Assembly (NCBI GenBank): GCA_039638595.1
Contig: JBDIWM010000015.1
Coordinates: 1 to 40,691, forward strand
DNA from: Atribacterota bacterium
GTDB lineage: Bacteria; Atribacterota; Atribacteria; Atribacterales; Caldatribacteriaceae
Direction of reading: 5' to 3'
DNA length: 40,691 bases
The translations under genes were made by a program, and so were the position numbers. Below the pieces are notes generated by a model. The model was not told where the DNA came from. It was given only the letters and a program-made list of their open reading frames with translations, and searched no databases. Below are positions 34,685 through 40,691 of the stretch, in pieces (within the stretch, counting starts at the first letter, position 1; each line of letters starts with the position of its first letter).

Positions 34685-36096
34685 TGTTCTTCACTCCAGG
34701 TAGACTTGATAAAGAAAAAATCTTCGGTATACAGGCTATTGATTCCGATAGCTGAGGCAGGACAAAAAGCCATACAGATACCACACAAATGACACTGTTC
34801 CCAGTTAATCCGGGCTTTTTTTCTCTTGCTCTCTCCCTCGATACTGACGGCTCTCCAGGGACAGGTTCGAAAACAAGTGAGACAAAGCACACATTTTTCC
34901 TCATCGACTGAAGCACATTCGGAAAGAGTAAGCCTTCCCTGGTTCAAGTACTCTTCCACTGCCTGGGCAAGCTGTAGGAAGTTGTCCTGATCACGTCGGG
35001 AGAAGACGAATACCCCATCAAGAAACGAAGAAAAAGGTGGTAAATTTGGGTTCTCAAGGTCGCCAAATTCCTCTTCTTCCTTTTCTCCTTTCCACCAGGG
35101 TATGGCGGGAAAGGGAAGATATGTTCGTCGAGGCACATAGATCACCCAGTCTGCTCTGATTTTGAGGCTGTATCCATCTCTTTCAGTTTCAAACTCCACC
35201 CAAGCTCCTTGCATTTCTAAAGTAGGTTGTAGCTTCACCGCATCCATCCTGACTTTTTCAAATAAAACTCCCTGATTTCGAGCCTCGCGATACTCTTGCT
35301 CTAAGGAAGCACCAGCCACTACGATTTCCTGGGCCAAAACGAAAACTTGTGCTCGTTCCCTCTCGGCCAGGCGCCGAGAAAGCCCAAAGACTTCTTTCCA
35401 ATCCTCCAACAATGAGGAACTATCTGGAGGCACAATGAAAACAAGGGTTTTATTTCGCATCGTCTTTCGAGTCATACCATTCTTAAATTGGTTAAGGGGA
35501 AGTATTCGTCTTGTTTCTTCGACCTCAGGAGGAATAAAAAGCGGTGGTTTTTCATCCCATTCAGGAAGAAGAATGATTGCTCCTACTGTTTCCCCTGAAG
35601 GGGAATCATAGAGAAGAAAGTTTATTCCCTCTCTTTTTACCAGAAGCGGTTCCTTTCTCACAATGTATGGAATATCCAAGCGGGACAGTGCTTCTTCCAG
35701 CATCGTCTCTCGACGAGGAGTAACGAGCACTCGTTTTTCGGGCAGAAGCTGAGTAGCCTTAACAGAGGGGGGTTTCTTTTGCCTTTTTATAGCATCCATA
35801 AAGAAATGTTCGAATGTTTGTAGAGCCTTGGTGGGGAAAGCATGCTGTATTTCTTCCCAGGGGAAAACCCTGATTTTCAATGGATTTACCTTTCTTTCTA
35901 GAGCGAATCTGAGCGTTCGCTCTCTATCCCAGGAAAAACTGTCAGTTAGAATAAAGATTTCCTCAAAAGATTCAGGAGAAAAATCTTCATCGTATCTTTT
36001 CACTTTTATGTCAATCCCTGTTTTCTTTTGCACTTCCCAAATCCAGGAAGGTGATACGCTCCAATTGTCTGTATAAAGCCAGAGTGCTTTCCTCAA
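34681..36096 (-). CDS. Divergent HdrA C-terminal-half-like protein with two [4Fe-4S] clusters
   Basis: The 471-residue protein ends in a dicluster ferredoxin (C402/C405/C408/C412 and C435/C438/C441/C445). The central part (RAQVFVLAQEIVVAG, YREARNQGVLFEKV, WVIYVP) parallels the region of HdrA that follows the CCxxxIK motif, as seen in the giant HdrA (YREARQMGVVFI). The N-terminal 130 residues look like a Rossmann-type segment but lack GxGxxG and all HdrA cysteines. It starts with TTG, overlapping the stop of the upstream HdrA-like gene (TTGA), eight bases after GGAGG. I read it as one half of a split, diverged HdrA; the function of its N-terminal part is unknown. Confidence 0.68.
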   Translation of the reverse strand: MRKALWLYTDNWSVSPSWIWEVQKKTGIDIKVKRYDEDFSPESFEEIFILTDSFSWDRERTLRFALERKVNPLKIRVFPWEEIQHAFPTKALQTFEHFFMDAIKRQKKPPSVKATQLLPEKRVLVTPRRETMLEEALSRLDIPYIVRKEPLLVKREGINFLLYDSPSGETVGAIILLPEWDEKPPLFIPPEVEETRRILPLNQFKNGMTRKTMRNKTLVFIVPPDSSSLLEDWKEVFGLSRRLAERERAQVFVLAQEIVVAGASLEQEYREARNQGVLFEKVRMDAVKLQPTLEMQGAWVEFETERDGYSLKIRADWVIYVPRRTYLPFPAIPWWKGEKEEEEFGDLENPNLPPFSSFLDGVFVFSRRDQDNFLQLAQAVEEYLNQGRLTLSECASVDEEKCVLCLTCFRTCPWRAVSIEGESKRKKARINWEQCHLCGICMAFCPASAIGINSLYTEDFFFIKSTWSEEQ

Positions 36097-37079
36097 AGCT
36101 TTATCCTCCCTATCGTTTTTCGGACTCTCTGGCTAACTTGCCAGGCGCTATGCAGACTGCCCTCGATATCGCGAGGACCACAGGCAGTTCCGCAAACAAA
36201 AACTCTTTCCTGTGAAGTGGTCCCCTCACCATAATCTCTGATAAATCCCTCAGGAGTAAAATTGAGCCGTAACATCTCCCCAATTTTTTGCGTTCCTGGT
36301 GAGGGAACCATACCCACCGAAAGGATAACTGCATCATATCCTGAGGGCTCCTCGCCAGAGTTCCCTTCTAAAATCAAGAAAATCTTTCCGTCCTTTTCCT
36401 TCGCTTCAAAAGGCATTTGCCGTACCAGCCGAATTTTCTTTGTTGTTTCCCAAAGTTTCTCGGTCTTCTTTCCGACTATCTGGAGATCCATGTAGTAAAA
36501 GTCGATTTCCAGCTGAGGATACAGAAAGAGTAAATCCTCAGACAGACGCAGAGCATAGCGGCAGCACACTTGAGAACAGTATCCACGTTTCTCTTTAACG
36601 TTTCTTGAACCAACGCACTGTACAAATGCTATTCTCCTCCAGTGGGCAAACTTTTGAAAAATACCCTGGTTTAGACTCGTTTCAATTTCAAATCCGGTAT
36701 AAATATTTGGGAACTTTTTCCAACCTAAATTGGGTAATTCTCGAGCATCAAAAGGGGAAGCACCAGTGGCAACAACGAGAGCCCTTCCATTGAGAACTTC
36801 TCGATTGGTAAACAGGAAAAACATTTCTGCTTTCTTTTGCACTTCCTGAACCGTCCGCCCAGAGAATACCGGAAACTCTGGTTTTTTCCTCTTCACCGAG
36901 AGCGCTCTGCAAACCCCACAGTATAGACACTCTGAAGTGGCCTTACACCCCAGCTGCAAAGCAAGACCCCCTGGGGATCTTTCCTCCTCCAGAACGGCAA
37001 CCCGAAAATCACTCTGGAGATACTCTGCAGTTTTCAATCCTGCCACTCCTCCTCCTAAAATCAGGACGTCAAAATCCAA
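36093..37079 (-). CDS. HdrA-like FAD protein (short form)
   Basis: The 328-residue protein has the FAD fold ILGGGVAGL (7-15), a cysteine group C45/C51/C54/C57 where HdrA has its TNDCAMC region, the HdrA hallmark QCVGSR (154-159) with YCSQVCC (167-173), and a C-terminal FAD motif FVCGTACGPRDI. It lacks the ferredoxin domains of full HdrA, which may be supplied by the next gene. The start is TTG 37079 with AGGAGG eight bases upstream; fhs ends 20 bases before it. Position between fhs and MvhD-like/metV suggests a role in the MetFV electron path. Confidence 0.82.
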   Translation of the reverse strand: MDFDVLILGGGVAGLKTAEYLQSDFRVAVLEEERSPGGLALQLGCKATSECLYCGVCRALSVKRKKPEFPVFSGRTVQEVQKKAEMFFLFTNREVLNGRALVVATGASPFDARELPNLGWKKFPNIYTGFEIETSLNQGIFQKFAHWRRIAFVQCVGSRNVKEKRGYCSQVCCRYALRLSEDLLFLYPQLEIDFYYMDLQIVGKKTEKLWETTKKIRLVRQMPFEAKEKDGKIFLILEGNSGEEPSGYDAVILSVGMVPSPGTQKIGEMLRLNFTPEGFIRDYGEGTTSQERVFVCGTACGPRDIEGSLHSAWQVSQRVRKTIGRIKL

Positions 37080-37099
37080 AACGTTTGCCTCCTCTTTTC

Positions 37100-38794
37100 T
37101 CAGAATAGACCAATCACGTTTCCTTCAGAATCAATATCAATTTTATTTCCTGCTGGCACAGAGGGCAATCCAGGCATGGTACGCATTTCACCACAAAGAG
37201 GATAAAGAAAACCAGCACCAATAGAGGGACGAATGTCCCGGATGGGAAGTTTGAAATTTCGAGGTCTTCCTTTTAACTTCGGGTCATGAGAAAGAGAAAG
37301 GTGGGTTTTCGCCATGCATATTGGGAGCTTATCCCAACCAAAGTCGGTAAATTGTTTTATTTTCTCCTCTGCCATGGGCTCATACACAACACCATCAGCA
37401 CCATACACTTTGGTGGCGATGATTTCAATTTTTTCCTTAATCGCAATGTCCAGAGGATAGAGGAACTGGAATCGATTCGGTTCCTCGCAGGCCTGGACAA
37501 CCGCTTCAGCAAGTTTCCGGCCGCCTTCTCCTCCCCTAGCCCATACCTCAGAAACTGTAGCCGCAAAGGCACCATTTTCCAGGGCAATCCTTTGCACTGT
37601 TTCAATTTCCCGGTCGGTATCGGTAGAAAAAACGTTAATTGCTACGACCACTGGTACCCCAAAAAGACGGGCATTCTCAATTTGCTTTATGAGGTTTTCT
37701 GACCCTTTTACCAGGGCATCAAGATCTTCCTTTATAATTTCTGCATCCAGGGGTTTCCCAGGCACCACCTTATATTTACCACTGTGCATCTTTAAAGCTC
37801 TGATGGAACAGACCATCACCACGCAATCAGGCTTAAGACCACTATAACGGCATTTAATATCCATGAATTTTTCCATCCCACAATCAGCTCCAAAACCACT
37901 TTCAGTCACCACGTACTCGCTCAATCTCAATGCAATCTGGTCCGCAATGATGGAACTATTCCCATGGGCAATGTTGGCAAAAGGTCCAGCATGCACAAAA
38001 CAGGGGGTATTTTCCAGAGTCTGCAAAAGGTTCGGCTTAATAGCGTCTCGAAGAAGCACCGTCATGGCTCCAGCACACTGCAAATCCTCCGCCGTAACTG
38101 GTTTTTTATCCTTCGTGTATCCAACTACAATTTTTCCTAACCTCTTGCGGAGGTCAAAAATATCCGTGGTTAATGCTAAAATTGCCATGACTTCTGAAGC
38201 CACCGCAATATCAAAGCCACTCTCCCGGGGAATCCCATTATCCTTTCCCCCAAGACCGAGAACGATCTTTCGCAAGGCACGATCACTGATGTCCACCACC
38301 CGAGGCCAGCTTATACTGAACTGGTCAATACCAAGTTGATTTCCATGAAAAAGGTGATTATCAATGAAGGCAGAAAGAAGATTATGGGCTGCCGAAACGG
38401 CATGGGTGTCCCCGGTCAGGTGAAGGTTAAAATCTTCCATAGGAACTACCTGCGAATATCCGCCCCCCGCAGCACCACCTTTAATCCCAAATACCGGACC
38501 CAGGGACGGCTGTCGAATGCAGACGATGCTCCTTTTACCAATTCTATTAAGAGCCATCGAAAGACCGATGGTGGTTACGGTTTTTCCCTCTCCCAGCGGA
38601 GTCGGAGTAATCGCGGTAACGTCGATATATTTGCCAAGTGGATGGTGGTGAAACTTTTTCAAAACTTCCAGTGAAACCTTTGCTTTATACTTTCCGTAAA
38701 GCTCAATATCCTCTTCCTCCAGACCTAATGACCGGGCAATTTCCGTGATAGGTTGCATTTCTGCTCTCTGGGCAATTTCAAGATCACTGAGCAT
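37100..38794 (-). CDS. fhs: Formate-tetrahydrofolate ligase
   Basis: Fhs makes 10-formyl-THF from formate, ATP and THF, the first folate step of the methyl branch; the reverse reaction yields ATP in syntrophic oxidisers. The 564 residues show ITPTPLGEGKT (62-72, ATP loop), RQPSLGPVFGIKGGAAGGG, NLHLTGDTHA, and TESGFGADCGMEKFMDIKCR. The ATG is preceded by GGGAGGGAG. An AT-rich 70-bp stretch between the terminator of the corrinoid gene and this start probably contains the operon promoter, though I cannot place -10 and -35 boxes with confidence. Confidence 0.97.
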   Translation of the reverse strand: MLSDLEIAQRAEMQPITEIARSLGLEEEDIELYGKYKAKVSLEVLKKFHHHPLGKYIDVTAITPTPLGEGKTVTTIGLSMALNRIGKRSIVCIRQPSLGPVFGIKGGAAGGGYSQVVPMEDFNLHLTGDTHAVSAAHNLLSAFIDNHLFHGNQLGIDQFSISWPRVVDISDRALRKIVLGLGGKDNGIPRESGFDIAVASEVMAILALTTDIFDLRKRLGKIVVGYTKDKKPVTAEDLQCAGAMTVLLRDAIKPNLLQTLENTPCFVHAGPFANIAHGNSSIIADQIALRLSEYVVTESGFGADCGMEKFMDIKCRYSGLKPDCVVMVCSIRALKMHSGKYKVVPGKPLDAEIIKEDLDALVKGSENLIKQIENARLFGVPVVVAINVFSTDTDREIETVQRIALENGAFAATVSEVWARGGEGGRKLAEAVVQACEEPNRFQFLYPLDIAIKEKIEIIATKVYGADGVVYEPMAEEKIKQFTDFGWDKLPICMAKTHLSLSHDPKLKGRPRNFKLPIRDIRPSIGAGFLYPLCGEMRTMPGLPSVPAGNKIDIDSEGNVIGLF

Positions 38795-38860
38795 AATCTC
38801 CCTCCCGAAAATTTTGTGTCTTAATTATTCGTTAGTTAAGTTAATTAATTAAAAGCGTTC

Positions 38861-38883
38861 AAAAAAGGGGGTAATCCCCCTTT
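38861..38883 (-). terminator. Rho-independent terminator after the corrinoid protein gene
   Basis: On the minus strand an 8-bp stem AAAGGGGG/CCCCCTTT with loop ATTA is followed at once by a T run (six T in total including stem). It lies five bases after the corrinoid gene stop, so that gene forms a largely separate unit from fhs. Confidence 0.75.
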
Positions 38884-38887
38884 CTCT

Positions 38888-39529
38888 TCAGTTAAAATGC
38901 AAAAGTTCCTTGGCCTTATCCACTGCAGAAGCTGCATCGGGTGCATACCCATCAGCACCAACTTCATCAGCAAACTTTTGGGTTACCGGTGCCCCACCAA
39001 TCATAATCTTTACCTTATCCCTGATACCAGCCTCGTTGAAAGCTTTGATGTTTTCCCGGATCTGCACCATGGTAGTGGTAAGAAGAGCCGACATGCCCAC
39101 CAGCTGAGGATCATTTTCCTTAACAGCCTGAATGAACTTTTCAGCTGGTACGTCAATTCCCAAATCAATCACTTCAAAACCTGCTCCTTCCATCATCATG
39201 GAAACCAGGTTCTTCCCGATGTCATGGAGGTCCCCCTTCACGGTTCCAATGACCATCTTCGCCATTGGTTTTACTCCAGTCTCTGAAAGTTTTGGCTTTA
39301 GAATTTCCATCCCTGCTTTCATAGCTCGAGCCGCAATGAGCACTTCGGGGACGTAGATTTCGTTGTTCTTAAACTTTACCCCCACCTCGTTCATTCCCTT
39401 AATGAGTCCACCAGTTAAAACATCTCCCGGAGTCATGCCCTCGTCAAGGGCTCTCTGAACCAACTCAGCTACTGCCTTAGCATTCCCAGCGAAAAGCTCC
39501 TGAGCAATCTGTTCCAGTACTTCTGCCAT
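38888..39529 (-). CDS. Methyltransferase cognate corrinoid protein (MtbC/MtmC type)
   Basis: The 213-residue two-domain protein has an N-terminal B12-binding-2 helical cap (KAVAELVQRALDEGMTPGDVL, YVPEVLIAARAM) and a Rossmann cobalamin domain with GDLHDIGKNLV, where His102 is the lower cobalt ligand, followed by GIDVPAEKFI and SALLTTTM. Such proteins carry methyl groups from methanol, methylamines or methoxy compounds to THF or another acceptor. The matching substrate methyltransferase is not in the window; AcsE or an unseen MtxB-like enzyme could be its partner. The ATG is preceded by GGGAGGG. It is divergent from the formate channel gene and ends in a terminator. Confidence 0.9.
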   Translation of the reverse strand: MAEVLEQIAQELFAGNAKAVAELVQRALDEGMTPGDVLTGGLIKGMNEVGVKFKNNEIYVPEVLIAARAMKAGMEILKPKLSETGVKPMAKMVIGTVKGDLHDIGKNLVSMMMEGAGFEVIDLGIDVPAEKFIQAVKENDPQLVGMSALLTTTMVQIRENIKAFNEAGIRDKVKIMIGGAPVTQKFADEVGADGYAPDAASAVDKAKELLHFN

Positions 39530-39548
39530 ATCGAAACCCTCCCTCTCT

Positions 39549-39621
39549 ATTATTTGAAAATAATATTAGCAAAAAAAAGGAGAAAAATCTATAAAATAGA
39601 TATATAATTTTAAAAAATTAT
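39549..39621. repeat. Three short inverted repeats in the divergent corrinoid/channel promoter region
   Basis: Three perfect palindromic elements follow one another: ATTATTT-GA-AAATAAT at 39549-39564, ATCTAT-AAA-ATAGAT at 39587-39601, and ATAATTTT-AA-AAAATTAT at 39604-39621. The last covers part of the TATAAT box of the plus-strand promoter. They may be operators for a regulator of both divergent genes. Their AT-richness means chance occurrence is more likely than for GC-balanced repeats. Confidence 0.5.
39603..39608 (+). promoter_or_regulatory. -10 box upstream of the formate/nitrite channel gene
   Basis: A consensus TATAAT lies 37 bases before the ATG. The matching -35 position holds GAGAAA, a poor hexamer, so the promoter may need an activator or an extended upstream AT-rich element. 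Confidence 0.4.
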
Positions 39622-39644
39622 TAAGTTATGAGAAGGAGGAAAAT

Positions 39645-40415
39645 ATGTCAGGAAAGGAGACTTTCGTCAAATGGTGTCAGGTTAAAAATCAAAAAGATGC
39701 CCTCAGCCTTTTTATTGGAGGAATTTTGGCTGGCGTGTACATCGGTTTTGCTAGTCAACTCTTCACTCTGGTCACGGCAGTGCCAGTTCTCTCGTTCGGG
39801 ATGACTCAACTTCTGGGAGGCGTGGCTTTCTCGGTAGGACTGGTCATGGTGGTCTTGGGCAAAGCTGATCTATTCACTGGAAACTGCCTTCTTTTTGCGC
39901 AGTGTTTCCATGGGTACCGCTACGTCCAAATAACCCTTTATAACTGGTTGGTTGTATACTTGGGAAATTTTCTGGGCTCTTTCTTTCTTGCTCTACTTTA
40001 CGCCCACTCCGGTCTTTTTAAAATGGGAGGAGGAGTGCTGGTACAGCGTATAGCAGATATTGCTCAGACTAAAATCAGTCTTACTTTTTCCGAGGCTTTC
40101 GTGAGGGGAATACTCTGCAACTGGTTGGTTTGTCTTGCGGTTTTCTTCTGTATCATGGCGGAAAACAACCTAAATCGTATTCTGGCCATTCCTGGCCCAA
40201 TCACCACGTTTGTAGCCCTCGGTTATGAGCACAGTATTGCCAACATGTACTTTTTCCCTGCAGGAATAATGGCACAAAAATACCTGGGAGAAGCATCACC
40301 CATCACCTGGGGTCAAGTCATTTTTACCAACCTTTTCCCAGTCACTCTGGGAAACATAGTAGGAGGAAGTTTCTTCGTAGGATTTCTGTATTGGATTATA
40401 CTCCGTAATGAGTGA
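39645..40415 (+). CDS. Formate/nitrite transporter family channel
   Basis: The 256-residue integral membrane protein has six hydrophobic segments. It carries the FNT landmarks GVYIGFASQL, GKADLFTGNCLLFA and GILCNWLVCLAVFF, and a C-terminal GYEHSIANMYFFPAG. FocA-type pentamers pass formate; related channels pass nitrite or hydrosulfide. Location beside the corrinoid gene and fhs favours formate exchange, since formate is the substrate of Fhs. The ATG follows AAGGAGG at a good distance. No signal of a partner formate dehydrogenase or pyruvate formate-lyase is present in the window. Confidence 0.88.
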   Translation: MSGKETFVKWCQVKNQKDALSLFIGGILAGVYIGFASQLFTLVTAVPVLSFGMTQLLGGVAFSVGLVMVVLGKADLFTGNCLLFAQCFHGYRYVQITLYNWLVVYLGNFLGSFFLALLYAHSGLFKMGGGVLVQRIADIAQTKISLTFSEAFVRGILCNWLVCLAVFFCIMAENNLNRILAIPGPITTFVALGYEHSIANMYFFPAGIMAQKYLGEASPITWGQVIFTNLFPVTLGNIVGGSFFVGFLYWIILRNE

Positions 40416-40503
40416 TTTCCATCACATTTCTGTGTAAGCAAAGTAACTTTCCTCTTTAATGGAGATCTTTGACAAACCACGAAATGAAGCAAGTTCATAA
40501 AAC

Positions 40504-40537
40504 CCCTAAAAGAGGACTCTCCTGTCCTCTTTTAGGG
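40504..40537. terminator. Strong bidirectional hairpin terminator
   Basis: A perfect 14-bp stem (40504-40517 with 40524-40537) and a six-base loop lie between convergent genes. In the minus direction the stem is followed by GGTTTTATG; in the plus direction by TTAAAAG, a weaker tail. It begins right at the stop codon of the NifU-like gene and 88 bases after the channel gene; the 88 bases hold nothing I can identify. Confidence 0.75.
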
Positions 40538-40691
40538 TTAAAAGACCTGCTCGACTGATTTTACCTCGGGAACTTCCTCTTTCACTACCCTTTCAATTCC
40601 ATCTTTCAGGGTAATCATCGACATAGGGCAGGCGCCACACATTCCTTTCAATCGAACTTTCACCACCCCGTCGACGATATCCACAAGTTCG
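40538..40691 (-). CDS. NifU C-terminal-domain Fe-S scaffold protein, 3' part
   Basis: The gene enters from beyond the window. The last 51 codons translate as [20 protein letters not shown] followed by [20 protein letters not shown] and a short tail ending VEQVF. The CxxC in MCGACPMS is the [4Fe-4S] scaffold motif of NifU/NfuA C-terminal domains. Such small proteins (about 70-75 residues in total) deliver Fe-S clusters, a fitting neighbour for the many ferredoxin-type proteins here. It stops at TAA 40540-40538, immediately before the hairpin terminator. The start and upstream neighbour are not visible. Confidence 0.9.
   Translation of the reverse strand, partial: ELVDIVDGVVKVRLKGMCGACPMSMITLKDGIERVVKEEVPEVKSVEQVF

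Noticed and set aside
20742-39529. A complete Wood-Ljungdahl cluster
   Set aside because: CODH/ACS (acsA, acsB), CoFeSP (acsC, acsD), folD/fchA and formate dehydrogenase genes are not present, so only part of the methyl branch can be claimed.
1-40691. Mobile elements, CRISPR arrays, tRNA or rRNA genes
   Set aside because: No transposase or integrase frames, no spaced direct repeats and no cloverleaf with tRNA landmarks were found on reading both strands; base and codon use looks even throughout.

Overview
The window is a chromosomal segment of a strictly anaerobic bacterium that carries the methyl branch of the Wood-Ljungdahl (reductive acetyl-CoA) pathway. The gene set suggests a deep-branching, probably Gram-negative anaerobe: type IV pilus motors, HydF for [FeFe]-hydrogenase, formate-tetrahydrofolate ligase, an AcsE-type methyltransferase, and MetF/MetV with Hdr and Flx-like proteins. 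A candidate phylum such as Atribacterota, or a clostridial-type acetogen or syntroph, would fit, but no rRNA or other decisive marker is present. No rRNA, tRNA, insertion sequence, prophage or CRISPR array was seen. Coding density is very high, with many 1-8 bp overlaps and several TTG starts.

Region A (1-16.4 kb, minus strand) is a run of core genes read from high to low coordinates: a ribokinase-type sugar kinase, an MgtC-like membrane protein, hisS, aspS, a structured RNA element, a seven-domain rpsA, a PP-loop ATPase, alaS, ruvX, mltG, a YqeG-type HAD phosphatase, aroE, pilB, pilT and the 5' part of pilC. A good sigma70-type promoter precedes the kinase gene. A second one lies at the aspS stop codon and would drive the RNA element and rpsA.

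Region B (16.4-20.7 kb, plus strand) is purH, an aspartase-type lyase and hydF. The lyase next to the hydrogenase maturation gene may supply ammonia.

Region C (20.7-39.5 kb, minus strand) is the centre of interest. Reading downstream, it encodes a stand-alone corrinoid protein followed by a terminator, then fhs, two proteins that look like the two halves of a divergent HdrA, an MvhD-like protein, MetV, MetF, HdrC, a giant HdrA-GltD-HdrA fusion of about 1,490 residues, four proteins resembling FlxD, FlxC, FlxB and FlxA, FolC, AcsE, and finally a secreted and a cytosolic protein of unknown function. The arrangement suggests a large electron-transfer complex in which an NAD(P)H-linked Flx/Hdr module drives, or is driven by, methylene-tetrahydrofolate reductase. 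It may also be coupled to ferredoxin by flavin-based bifurcation. No HdrB is encoded here.

Region D (39.5-40.7 kb) holds a divergent formate/nitrite channel gene, which could import or export formate for Fhs. A strong hairpin terminator and the 3' end of a NifU-like Fe-S scaffold gene follow. CODH/ACS, FolD/FchA, formate dehydrogenase and hydrogenase structural genes must lie elsewhere.
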